From positions 1 through 64,000 of the forward strand of contig NZ_JAAQOM010000016.1 in the NCBI RefSeq assembly GCF_011682055.1: DNA of 64,000 nucleotides, given 5' to 3'. Numbering within the stretch: the first letter of the stretch is position 1; each line of letters starts with the position of its first letter. Origin of the DNA: Telluria antibiotica. Its GTDB lineage: Bacteria; Pseudomonadota; Gammaproteobacteria; Burkholderiales; Burkholderiaceae_D. Shown here one piece after another: positions 55,801 to 63,411 of this stretch. Position numbers and translations under genes: made by a program. The notes below the pieces were generated by a model. It was not told the DNA's origin. It worked only from the letters and a program-made list of their open reading frames with translations, and did not search any database.

Positions 55801-56415
55801 GACCTCGAGGAATACCTGATGGGCCGAGCCCGCGAGAACAAGAAGGAGCTGCCGCTGGCGCAGAACGAAAACCAGGGCTATATCCACTACCACAAGGGCA
55901 GCCTCGCGCTGTACCTGCTGCAGGACCTCGTGGGCGAGGATGCCGTCAACGGCGTGCTGCACGGCCTGCTGGCGGAGTATGCGTACAAGGGACCGCCCTA
56001 CCCGACCGTGAGCACGCTGGTCGACCGGCTGCGCGCGATCACCCCGCCGGACAAGGCCTACCTGATCGACGACCTGTTCGAAGCGATCGTGCTGTACGAA
56101 AACCACGCCGATGGCGCGACGGCCAAGCGCCGGCCGGACGGCAAGTACGAGGTCGAGATCCGCGCCACCGCCGGCAAGGTGCGCGCGGGCGAACACGGCG
56201 AGGAGAAGCCCGTGCCCCTGCACGACTACATCGAATTCGGCGTCGACGACCAGGACGGCAACCCGCTCGCGCGCGAGCGCCGCCTAGTGACGCAGGGCGA
56301 CCAGCGCGTCGTGCTCGTCGCCGCCGGACGCCCCGCGCGCGCGGGCATCGACCCCGACAACAAACTGATCGACAAGAAGCCAACAGACAATATGCTCCCT
56401 GTCGACACGCACTGA
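52834..56415 (+). CDS. ABC-2 permease fused to an M1-family metallopeptidase
   Basis: Very large membrane protein of 1193 aa. The N-terminal half has about 12 membrane helices in two ABC-2-like sets (residues about 20-275 and 310-600, joined by an acidic linker near 285). The C-terminal half (about 620-1193) is an extracytoplasmic M1 gluzincin domain. The zinc motif SAHEVGHQWWAHQ (H939, E940, H943) and downstream LSESLAEYTALM (E963) are intact. The spacing from the second His to the Glu is 19 residues where classic M1 enzymes have 18. The Tyr region YIHYHKGSLALYLLQDL follows. It starts three bases after its ATPase. The exported or processed substrate is unknown. Confidence 0.95.
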   Translation: MRALLAIAGFETRQRLKLLSTWVYFLAFFALALLWMAAAGGVFKEAFVSFGGRVLINAPRQVALSVAFLGCLGIIVVAAMMGRSVQQDFEYEMHHFFFSAPIPKYAYVFGRFLGALATLVVVFSAILFGTLLGTALPGIDPSRVGPYSVVGYLLPLVFTLLPNLFIFGAIFFVLAALTRRMLAVYVASVVMLIGYIVAPSLARDLDYKTLAALIDPFGTTALIRLTEYWSLTERNTLQIPLSGVYLVNRVLWSLFSLVVLALGYWRFSFVSTPAGRRGQPRTEAESAPAKAPSAADLHEKPDFAARSLAVLLAKSSWLALRECAKNVYFAVIVLAGMLTLIVSSLDMGAMYGTKTYPVTYMVLELVRDVFGLFVLIVTTFYAGDMVWREREARMAQMVDALPVPSWLPLAAKTIALVVLQVVLLLAAMVCGMGIQLAHGYLTLEPGLYLTTLFGILLPRYVLLAVLAMAAQSILNHKYLAYFALVTYYVATLFLGGFGLDHPLLVYGALPDVTYSALNGFGHYLPLQRALQVYWGGAAIVLFTIALVLWPRGVSDSFSERLQLARRRLTPGVLGAFVAGILVFVVSGGLLWYNLVHLGAYQTAWHKERVRADYELRYKRYAALPQPRVTDVDLQVDIHPDTRTLKVHGFYQLENRTGVAVRDVVLFQKPGPELRPRFSQPARLLRADPEHGIYRYVLASPLQPGARMALEFDLFDAPGGILGLGRDTAVVGNGTFFSNEVLPHVGYQRVFELEDDRDRKRHGLAPRERMAAREDERARANNYIANDADWIRFDAVVSTSPDQIVVAPGTLEQEWMSGGRRWFHYKADKPVLNFYTFQSARYEVRHDRWQDVTIDVYYQPGHDFNVDRMIRGAKAALEYGTKHFSPYQNRELRIAEFPRYASYAQAAPGTIPFSESVGFIAKVDPDSRKDIDYPYYVSAHEVGHQWWAHQIVGADMRGATVLSESLAEYTALMTMKTTLGSSKMRRFLRYDLEEYLMGRARENKKELPLAQNENQGYIHYHKGSLALYLLQDLVGEDAVNGVLHGLLAEYAYKGPPYPTVSTLVDRLRAITPPDKAYLIDDLFEAIVLYENHADGATAKRRPDGKYEVEIRATAGKVRAGEHGEEKPVPLHDYIEFGVDDQDGNPLARERRLVTQGDQRVVLVAAGRPARAGIDPDNKLIDKKPTDNMLPVDTH

Positions 56416-56461
56416 ACTTCACGTTATGATCTGGTCACAATACTCTGCTAGGAGAGACTCC

Positions 56462-56668
56462 ATGTCCACTGTCGCCGAACTGGCCGCCCAGATCCAGCAA
56501 CTGTCCCCCGAGGACAGGCACGAGCTGATGCGCCTGCTACTGGTCGACAGCGACGACCGTGACCAGGACGCCGACGAAGCGTGGCAGAAGGAGATCGTGC
56601 GCCGCGTGAAGGCGATCCGCAGCGGCGAAGCCGCCATCCGGGCCCTCCAGGACGAGTGGCGCGAATAA
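56462..56668 (+). CDS. Putative addiction-module antitoxin-like protein (orphan)
   Basis: Acidic 68-aa protein resembling the Unstab_antitox family: LAAQIQQLSPEDRHELMRLL, then DEAWQKEIVRRVKAIRSGEA and a terminal EWRE. Such proteins usually precede a RelE/ParE-type toxin gene. Here a terminator follows within 25 bp, so no toxin is present. The ATG at 56462 has TAGGAGAG upstream. It lies 46 bp after the ABC-M1 gene and may ride on that transcript. Confidence is good for a real gene, lower for the function. Confidence 0.68.
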   Translation: MSTVAELAAQIQQLSPEDRHELMRLLLVDSDDRDQDADEAWQKEIVRRVKAIRSGEAAIRALQDEWRE

Positions 56669-56690
56669 CGCCGGCGCCGGGCGCCACACA

Positions 56691-56727
56691 AAAAAACCGC
56701 GACACCAGATGGGTCGCGGTTTTTTTA
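56691..56727. terminator. Bidirectional terminator between the antitoxin-like and chemoreceptor genes
   Basis: Hairpin AAAAAACCGCGAC...GTCGCGGTTTTTTT with T runs on both strands, between convergent genes. Confidence 0.92.
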
Positions 56728-56751
56728 TGGGAGCTTGCCGGGTGGAACGCT

Positions 56752-58437
56752 TCAGAACGTTTCCCATTCCTCCGCCACCACAGGCCGCTGCCGTGCCGCG
56801 GCGGCCTTGACCTTCCGCACGGGCTGCGCCGCCAGCGCCGGCCGCGCCGGTGCCGCAACGGCCGGATGCGTCGCAGCGGCCTGCACCGCCTGCCCCGTCT
56901 GGAACGTGCCGACGAGCGCGGCCAGCTGGCGCGCCTGGTCCTGCATGGCGTCGGCCGCGGCCGCCGCTTCCTCGACCAGCGCGGCGTTTTGCTGCGTGAC
57001 CTGGTCCATCTGCGTGATGGACTGGTTGACCTGGTCGATGCCGGCGCGCTGCTCTTCGCTGGCGGCGGCGATCTCGCCGATCAGGTCCGTCACACGGCGC
57101 ACGCTGCTCACGACGTCGTCCATCGTGCTGCCCGCCTGGTCGACGAGGCGCGAGCCCGCCTCGACCTTTTCCACGGAATCGCCGATGAGTTCCTTGATTT
57201 CCTTGGCGGCCGCGGCCGAGCGCTGCGCCAGGTTGCGCACCTCGCCCGCGACGACGGCAAAACCGCGGCCCTGTTCGCCCGCCCGCGCCGCTTCCACGGC
57301 GGCGTTCAGCGCAAGGATGTTGGTCTGGAAGGCAATGCCGTCGATCACGGTGATGATGTCGGCGATCTTGCGCGACGACTCGTTGATGGAACCCATCGTG
57401 CGGACGACCTGCGCGACCACGTCGCCTCCCCGCTCCGCCGTCTCGGACGCGCTGGTCGCCAGTTGACTGGCCTGGCGCGCATTGTCCGCGTTCTGCTTGA
57501 CGGTCGACGTGAGTTCCTCCATCGACGATGCCGTTTCCTCCAGCGAACCGGCCTGCTGCTCGGTGCGCGACGACAGGTCCTGGTTGCCCGAGTTGATTTC
57601 CGCGGATGCGGTGGCGATGGTGTCCGTGCCGGCGCGCACGCGGGTCACGATGTCCAGCAAGGCGCCGTTCATGTCCTTCAGCGCGGCCATCAACTCGCCC
57701 GTCTCGTCCTTCGACCGCACTTCCACACGTGCCGTCAGGTCGCCCTGGGCCACCCGCCTGGCAACGCGCACCGCGTAACCGAGCGGCAAGGTGATGTTAC
57801 GGGCCAGCACCAGTGCCAGGACGATCGCGAGCACGACGGCCCCGATGCCGCCGCCGATCAGCGTCAGCGCCATCGACGACACGAGCGCCGCCATCGTCTG
57901 GCCCCGCTCGCTCATCAAGCCCGCTTCCTCGGCCTTCATGTCGGCCACGAGCTTGCGCATCGCATCCATCGACGCCTTGCCTTTGCCGGCCTGCTCGGCC
58001 GTCACGATGGCCGCCATGTCCGCATCCGCCGTCGCGCGGCGCAGCTTGATGGCGGGGTCGGCCGCCACGTCCAGCCATTTCTGTTCTTCCTCGGCCAAGT
58101 GCTGCAGGCGCTCCTGCTGGCGCGGATTGTCCGACGTCAGCTTGCGCGCTGCGTCGATGTGCGTGCGGAACGCGTCCTTGCCCGTATTGTACGGTTCCAG
58201 CGACGCCTCCTTGCCGGTGAGCGCGAAGCCGCGCTGGCCCGTTTCCATGTTCACCAGGCTCAGCAGCGCGGCATCGACCTCGCCGAGTACCCGGTAGGTG
58301 TGGATGTTCATGTCGTTGGCGTTGCGTAGGCGCATAAAATTCCCGTACGACAGGCTGACCAGCAGCACGAGGAGGGCTACGACGGCGCCAAAGCCGAGGT
58401 ACAGGCGGGTACCAATTTTCAGGTCGGATAGTCTCAT
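56752..58437 (-). CDS. Methyl-accepting chemotaxis protein with CHASE3-like sensor
   Basis: Chemoreceptor of 561 aa. Helix one (about residues 10-32) is followed by a periplasmic helical sensor with the CHASE3 pattern VNMETGQRGFALTGKEASLEPY. Helix two lies near 188-212, then a HAMP domain (ITLPLGYAVRVARRVAQGDLTARV). The signalling hairpin carries the invariant tip GIAFQTNILALNAAVEAARAGEQGRGFAVVA. Methylation helices with EE/QQ pairs (SSRTEQQAGSLEETASSMEE) are present. The C terminus EEWETF is a CheR/CheB-binding pentapeptide of the NWETF type. No other chemotaxis genes are nearby. Confidence 0.96.
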   Translation of the reverse strand: MRLSDLKIGTRLYLGFGAVVALLVLLVSLSYGNFMRLRNANDMNIHTYRVLGEVDAALLSLVNMETGQRGFALTGKEASLEPYNTGKDAFRTHIDAARKLTSDNPRQQERLQHLAEEEQKWLDVAADPAIKLRRATADADMAAIVTAEQAGKGKASMDAMRKLVADMKAEEAGLMSERGQTMAALVSSMALTLIGGGIGAVVLAIVLALVLARNITLPLGYAVRVARRVAQGDLTARVEVRSKDETGELMAALKDMNGALLDIVTRVRAGTDTIATASAEINSGNQDLSSRTEQQAGSLEETASSMEELTSTVKQNADNARQASQLATSASETAERGGDVVAQVVRTMGSINESSRKIADIITVIDGIAFQTNILALNAAVEAARAGEQGRGFAVVAGEVRNLAQRSAAAAKEIKELIGDSVEKVEAGSRLVDQAGSTMDDVVSSVRRVTDLIGEIAAASEEQRAGIDQVNQSITQMDQVTQQNAALVEEAAAAADAMQDQARQLAALVGTFQTGQAVQAAATHPAVAAPARPALAAQPVRKVKAAAARQRPVVAEEWETF

Positions 58438-58601
58438 GGGGTCAATATTGTGGAGGTTTGACTGTATTCGATCGTGGATATATCGCTCAGGACAATTGCT
58501 GAACAGAAATATACACGAAAAAAGACACAGTGTTTTGCCAGATCAATATTTTCGTCATTTCGATGCGACATCCCCGTTTTTTCCTCCGTTCAGGACGAAA
58601 A

Positions 58602-58625
58602 AAAGCCGCGGACCGCCGCGGCTTT
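58602..58625 (-). terminator. Terminator of topB
   Basis: Hairpin AAAGCCGCGG-ACCG-CCGCGGCTTT with a T run on the minus strand, 20 bp after the topB stop. Confidence 0.9.
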
Positions 58626-58644
58626 GATGGAACTGCCGATCCGG

Positions 58645-61329
58645 TTATTCGCCGGCGGCCGCCTTTTTCGCCGTCGTGGCGCGCTTGGCCGGCGCCTTGC
58701 GGGCCGCGGCCGCCTTGGCGGGTGCCTTGGCCTTGGCCGCAGGTTTCGCGGCAGCCGTCTTGGTCGCCGCAGCCTTGCGCGCGGCCGGCTTGGCGGCCGG
58801 CGCTTCCGCACCGCCCTCGGCCTCGTCGGCCTGGTCCTTCGCCTTCGCGCCCGGCTTAGCCTTGCGCTCCTCGAACTCGAAGCTGATCTTGCCGTCCTTG
58901 CCGCGCACGAGGAAGGCCTTGAACGACCGGCGCGTACGCTGCGAGACGAAGCCCGGCAGCAGGTCGGTCTTGCCCTCGTTCAGCAGCTTGGCCATCTGGT
59001 CGGGCAGGATTTCCTGCTGCAGGATGATGCGGCTGCTGCGGAAGTCGCACGTCTTCGGCTTGGCGACCGTGTGCTCGCAGACGTAGGCCAGCCCCATCTC
59101 GTAGACGTTGCCGTTGCATTTCGGGCACGGGCCGAGCGGCGTCTGGCCCGTGAAGTCGACGCCCTCGCCGTCCTCGCCGTCGTCCTGGTCCTGGCCGAAG
59201 TCGAACTCCAGCTTGAAGTTCTTGATGTCCTCGTCGCGCACGATGCGCAGGATGGCGGCGAACGGCCGGCCCATCTTCGAGCGGAAGCCCTGCAGCGGGC
59301 CGATCGTGCGCTTCTCCAGCAATTCCTCGACTTCCTCGATCTCGAACTGGCGGCCGCCCGGCACCTTGCTCATCGAGAAGTCGCACTTGGTACAGGCGAA
59401 GCGCCGGTAGTTTTCCTTGACGACGCTGCCGCAGTTCGGACACGGCGTGCGCAGCGTCGCGTACTCGCCCGGGATCGTGTCGTTGTTGTATTCCTTGGCG
59501 CGCTTGACGATGATCTCGGTCATCTCGGCGATCTCGCGCATGAACTCCTCGCGCGAAATCTGGCCTTTTTCCATTTGCGACAGCTTGTGTTCCCACTCGC
59601 CCGTCAGTTCCGGCGCCGTCAATTCGTTCACGCCGAGGCCGCGCAGCAGGGTCATCAGCTGGAATGCCTTGGCGGTCGGGATCAGCTCGCGCCCTTCGCG
59701 CAGCAGGTATTTTTCCGTCAGCAAGCCTTCGATGATCGCGGCGCGCGTGGCCGGCGTGCCGAGGCCCTTGCCGGCCATGGCGTCGCGCAGCTCGTCGGAA
59801 TCCACGAGCTTGCCCGCGCCTTCCATTGCCGACAGCAACGTGGCTTCGTTGTAGCGCGCGGGCGGCTTGGTGACGAGGCCGTTGGCCGTGACCTTCTCCG
59901 TCTGTACCTGCTCACCCTTCGTGACCGGCACGAGGCTGGCGCCATCCTTGTCGTCCCCGGTCGTGTCCTTGCCGTACACGGCGAGCCAGCCGGGGTTCGT
60001 CATGACCTTGCCCTCGGTCTTGAACTGGTGGCCTTCCACTTCCGTAAAACGCGTGGTGACGAGGAACTCGGCGGCCGGGAAGAACACGGCCATGAAGCGG
60101 CGCGTGACGAGGTCGTACAGTTTCTGTTCCGGCTCGGACAGGTTCTTCGGCACGACACCCGTCGGGATGATCGCGAAGTGGTCCGAGATCTTGCTGTTGT
60201 CGAAGATGCGCTTGTTCGGCTTGACCCAGCCCTTGTCCAGGATCTGCTTGGCGAACGGCAGGTAGTTCGAATTACCCTTCAACACTTCCAGCGTCGACTG
60301 GACCGTGCTCAGGTAGTCTTCCGGCAGCGCGCGCGAATCCGTACGGGGATAGGTCAGCACCTTGTGCTTTTCGTACAGCGCCTGCGCGAGGCCCAGCGTG
60401 TTCTTGGCCGAGAAGCCGAAGCGGCCGTTGGCTTCGCGCTGCAGCGACGTCAGGTCGAACAGCGCGGGCGCCATCGACGTCGTCGGTTTCGATTCCTCGG
60501 TAACCTTGCCCTGCTTACCCGTGCAGGCGGCGACGATGGCGTCCGCATCGGCCTTGGCCCACATGCGCTCGGCGCGTCGTTCCGGATCGGTGTCGTCCTT
60601 CTTGAACTTCGTGTCGAGCCAGCGGCCTTCGTACACGCCGGCCGCGCAGCGGAATTCCGCGCGCACTTCCCAGTAGTCGCGCGGCACGAATTTCTTGATC
60701 TTCTCTTCGCGCTCGACGACGATCGACAAGGTGGGCGTCTGCACGCGGCCGACGGTCGTCAGGTAGAAACCGCCTTCCTTCGAGTTGAACGCGGTCATCG
60801 CGCGGGTGCCGTTGATGCCGATCAGCCAGTCCGCTTCCGAGCGGCAACGGGCGGCATCGGCCAGCGGCAACATTTCCTTGTCGCTGCGCAGGTGGGCGAA
60901 GCCGTCGCGGATCGCGTTCGGCGTCATCGACTGCAGCCACAGGCGCTTGACGGTCTGCTTCGCCTTCGCATTCTGGGCGATCAGGCGGAAGATCAGCTCA
61001 CCTTCGCGGCCCGCGTCGCATGCGTTGATCAGGGTGTCGACATCCTTGCGCTTGATCAGCTTGTTCAGCACCTTGAGGCGCGACTCCGTCTTCGCGATCG
61101 GATTCAGCGCGAAGTACGGCGGGATCATCGGCAGGTGGGTGAAACTCCATTTGCCGCGCTTGACGTCGTATTCCTCGGGCACCGCGATCTCGAGCAGGTG
61201 GCCGACGGCGGACGACAGGACGTACTCGTCGGATTCGAAATACTCATCGTGCTTCGTAAAGCCGCCGAGCGCCTTGGCGATGTCGTTCGCCACGGAGGGT
61301 TTTTCGGCAATGATGAGGGCTTTGGTCAT
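58645..61329 (-). CDS. topB: DNA topoisomerase III
   Basis: Type IA topoisomerase of 894 aa that unlinks single-strand and precatenane links. The Toprim domain begins MTKALIIAEKPSVANDIAKA and has NACDAGREGELIFRLI. The catalytic Tyr is Y327 in VLTYPRTDSRALPEDY. Two C-terminal zinc-finger-like modules have CPNCGSVVKENYRRFACTKC and CPKCNGNVYEMGLAYVCEHT. The last 60 residues are an Ala/Lys/Pro-rich tail like eukaryotic histone H1. It is encoded downstream of smg and dprA on the minus strand, as in related genomes. Confidence 0.97.
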   Translation of the reverse strand: MTKALIIAEKPSVANDIAKALGGFTKHDEYFESDEYVLSSAVGHLLEIAVPEEYDVKRGKWSFTHLPMIPPYFALNPIAKTESRLKVLNKLIKRKDVDTLINACDAGREGELIFRLIAQNAKAKQTVKRLWLQSMTPNAIRDGFAHLRSDKEMLPLADAARCRSEADWLIGINGTRAMTAFNSKEGGFYLTTVGRVQTPTLSIVVEREEKIKKFVPRDYWEVRAEFRCAAGVYEGRWLDTKFKKDDTDPERRAERMWAKADADAIVAACTGKQGKVTEESKPTTSMAPALFDLTSLQREANGRFGFSAKNTLGLAQALYEKHKVLTYPRTDSRALPEDYLSTVQSTLEVLKGNSNYLPFAKQILDKGWVKPNKRIFDNSKISDHFAIIPTGVVPKNLSEPEQKLYDLVTRRFMAVFFPAAEFLVTTRFTEVEGHQFKTEGKVMTNPGWLAVYGKDTTGDDKDGASLVPVTKGEQVQTEKVTANGLVTKPPARYNEATLLSAMEGAGKLVDSDELRDAMAGKGLGTPATRAAIIEGLLTEKYLLREGRELIPTAKAFQLMTLLRGLGVNELTAPELTGEWEHKLSQMEKGQISREEFMREIAEMTEIIVKRAKEYNNDTIPGEYATLRTPCPNCGSVVKENYRRFACTKCDFSMSKVPGGRQFEIEEVEELLEKRTIGPLQGFRSKMGRPFAAILRIVRDEDIKNFKLEFDFGQDQDDGEDGEGVDFTGQTPLGPCPKCNGNVYEMGLAYVCEHTVAKPKTCDFRSSRIILQQEILPDQMAKLLNEGKTDLLPGFVSQRTRRSFKAFLVRGKDGKISFEFEERKAKPGAKAKDQADEAEGGAEAPAAKPAARKAAATKTAAAKPAAKAKAPAKAAAARKAPAKRATTAKKAAAGE

Positions 61330-61585
61330 ATGGTTTCTCGTACTTGTTCTTGGCTAGGCTCGCGCATCATACATGAGCCCCAGGCTTGGGCGGCGTGATA
61401 TATCCGCCGCTTGTGAGCTTATCGTGAGCTTATTGTTAGCTTATTGGTAACGGATTGGCAGTAGCGGCCAATGATAAGCGGGTTGTCGCGCAATCCGCAA
61501 GTAGACTCTCTCTGCGTGATCGTTGATGCAACTATGCATTTCCGGACAGAAACACCGTTTGAATATTACTCTAAAACAATAAAAA

Positions 61586-61603
61586 ACGGGGCCGCAGCCC
61601 CGT
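61586..61603 (-). terminator. Terminator after smg
   Basis: Hairpin ACGGGGC-CGCA-GCCCCGT followed on the minus strand by TTTTTATTG, 23 bp past the smg stop, so smg-dprA is a unit separate from topB. Confidence 0.9.
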
Positions 61604-61626
61604 TCGTGATGTATTTTTGCACCGTT

Positions 61627-62091
61627 TCAGTGCAAAAGGCGCGGCGCGGCATCTTCTTCGTCCGACCCGAAGAGGTCGTCGAACATCAGCGCGTCCGGCT
61701 CCTTGCCCTGGCTCCACAGGAGCATCAGGACGATGATCTTGAGCTTGCCCAACGTGACGGGCGCTTCGTCCAGCGCGAGCGCGCGTTCGATGACGATCTC
61801 GCGCTGGGACGCGGTCAACAGGCCGGCCAGCTCGAGGAACTGGATGAAGCCGACGGCCGCGGTGCCGAGCGTGTCGACTTCCTGGGCGATGTAGAAGCGC
61901 GTGCCGCTCGATTCGAGGGCGGGATTGGTGGTGCCGGCCATTTCCGTCAAGCCATTTAGCCAGTCCAACGCCTCGGAAATTTCGACATCGTCGAAACCGA
62001 CGGCAGACAGCTTGCGTGCCAAGGCAGCCGGCTCGGGGCAGGCATCGGGACGGTAATACGTCTCGTAGAGGTAGACTAGGATGTCGAACAT
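61627..62091 (-). CDS. smg: Smg/DUF494 family protein
   Basis: Soluble protein of 154 aa of the Smg (DUF494) family, named for its place near smf/dprA, with no defined activity. It begins MFDILVYLYETYYRPDACPE. The family core includes GFDDVEISEALDWLNGL, GFIQFLELAGLLTASQREIVIERALAL and KLKIIVLMLLWSQG. The acidic C terminus is FDDLFGSDEEDAA. I take the ATG at 62091 over an upstream frame of 19 codons, since family members start MFDIL. It follows dprA by 122 bp. Confidence 0.93.
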   Translation of the reverse strand: MFDILVYLYETYYRPDACPEPAALARKLSAVGFDDVEISEALDWLNGLTEMAGTTNPALESSGTRFYIAQEVDTLGTAAVGFIQFLELAGLLTASQREIVIERALALDEAPVTLGKLKIIVLMLLWSQGKEPDALMFDDLFGSDEEDAAPRLLH

Positions 62092-62213
62092 GGTGACGCT
62101 ACTGTAGCAGCTAAGCTCCTTGCGGCACAAGAGCGTCACGAACTCCACTGACTCTCGGAAACATCATCGTTGTTTATCGGCCTTATCGGGTTCGCCAGCA
62201 TATTTGCCCCTAA

Positions 62214-63404
62214 TTATCGCTTGAATATTCTCTGCACGAGCCCGCCCGGCAGCCGTTCGACGCGCCCCGCCAGCTCCAGCACGAGCAGCTGCGCACTGAG
62301 TTCTCCTGGGGGACAGCCGAGCCGGGCCAGCAATGCGTCCATGTCGACGGGGTCGTGACCGAGGACATCGAGCAGCGCGGCCTCCGCCGGCGTGCCGACA
62401 CCCGCCGTGGGACTGTTATCGTTATTCATATCCGTTAAGGAAATAACTGATGCGGGTAAGAACGCCGCCGGGACGCCCAGCAGCGGGGACGACGCGAGCG
62501 CTTCCAGCACGTCGTGCGCCGTGTCGACGAGCTTCGCGCCTTCGCGGATCAGGACGTGGCAGCCCTTGGCCAGCGCCGCGTGGATCGAGCCGGGGATCGC
62601 GAACACGTCGCGGCCCTGCTCGGCCGCCTGGCGCGCCGTGATCAGTGAGCCGGACTGCGCGGCCGCCTCGACGACGAGCACGCCGGCCGCGAGGCCGCTG
62701 ATGATCCGGTTGCGCCGGGGGAAATTGCCCGGGACGGGTGGCGTGCCGATGGGATATTCGCTGACGATGCAGCCCTCCGCGGCGATGCGTTCGCCCAGGG
62801 CGCGGTTGCGGGCGGGATAGACGACGTCCGGCCCCGTGCCGACGACGGCGACGGTGCCGCCGGCGCGGCGCAGCGCGCCCTCGTGCGCCGCCGCGTCGAT
62901 GCCTAGCGCGAGCCCGGACACGATGCAGAGCCCGGCCGCGGACAGGCTTTGCGCGAACGCTTGCGCATTCATCCTGCCCTGCACGCTGGCATTGCGGCTG
63001 CCGACGATGGCGAGGCCAGGTCTGGCCAGCAGCGTCGCACGGCCTCTAATATAGAGGAGCAGCGGCGGATCGGGGATGTGGGACAGCAGTTCGGGATAGC
63101 CGGGCTCGCCCAGCGCGACGACGCCGTTGCCGGGTTGGTCGAGCCAGGCCAGGGTGGCGTCCAGCAGGCGGCGCGTCGTGTCGGCGGGCGGCTGCAGCAG
63201 CGCGCGCGCCTGGGCCGGACTCACGTGGGCGGCCAGTGCGGCGAAGTCGGCGGCGAACACGGCGTCCGGGCTGCCGAAGACGCCGAGCAGCGCCGCCGCC
63301 GTGCGCGGGCCGATGCCGGCGCAGCGCTCCAGCCGCAGCCAGGCGGCCAGCCGCGCCGGGAACGATGGGAGTGCAGGTACCGCGGTGAGGGCCGTGTCCT
63401 GCAC
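62214..63404 (-). CDS. dprA: DNA-processing protein DprA
   Basis: Loads RecA on incoming single-stranded DNA during natural transformation (396 aa). An N-terminal SAM/HhH-like region (LAAWLRLERCAGIGPRTAAALL) precedes the Rossmann core: LAIVGSRNASVQGRMNAQ, IVSGLALGIDAAAHEGAL, PGNFPRRNRIISGLAAGVLVVE and AAEQGRDVFAIPGSI. A C-terminal winged-helix domain (about residues 335-396, AEAALLDVLGHDPVDMDAL) is present. The start is a GTG at 63404. It follows the LysM protein gene by seven bases, so they are one transcript. Confidence 0.96.
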   Translation of the reverse strand: MQDTALTAVPALPSFPARLAAWLRLERCAGIGPRTAAALLGVFGSPDAVFAADFAALAAHVSPAQARALLQPPADTTRRLLDATLAWLDQPGNGVVALGEPGYPELLSHIPDPPLLLYIRGRATLLARPGLAIVGSRNASVQGRMNAQAFAQSLSAAGLCIVSGLALGIDAAAHEGALRRAGGTVAVVGTGPDVVYPARNRALGERIAAEGCIVSEYPIGTPPVPGNFPRRNRIISGLAAGVLVVEAAAQSGSLITARQAAEQGRDVFAIPGSIHAALAKGCHVLIREGAKLVDTAHDVLEALASSPLLGVPAAFLPASVISLTDMNNDNSPTAGVGTPAEAALLDVLGHDPVDMDALLARLGCPPGELSAQLLVLELAGRVERLPGGLVQRIFKR

Positions 63405-63411
63405 GGTGGAG

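Noticed and set aside
52693..56223. A 1176-codon antisense frame over the ABC-M1 gene
   Set aside because: Low-complexity Arg/His/Glu-rich product with no domain and no ribosome binding site. It is a shadow of the real gene.
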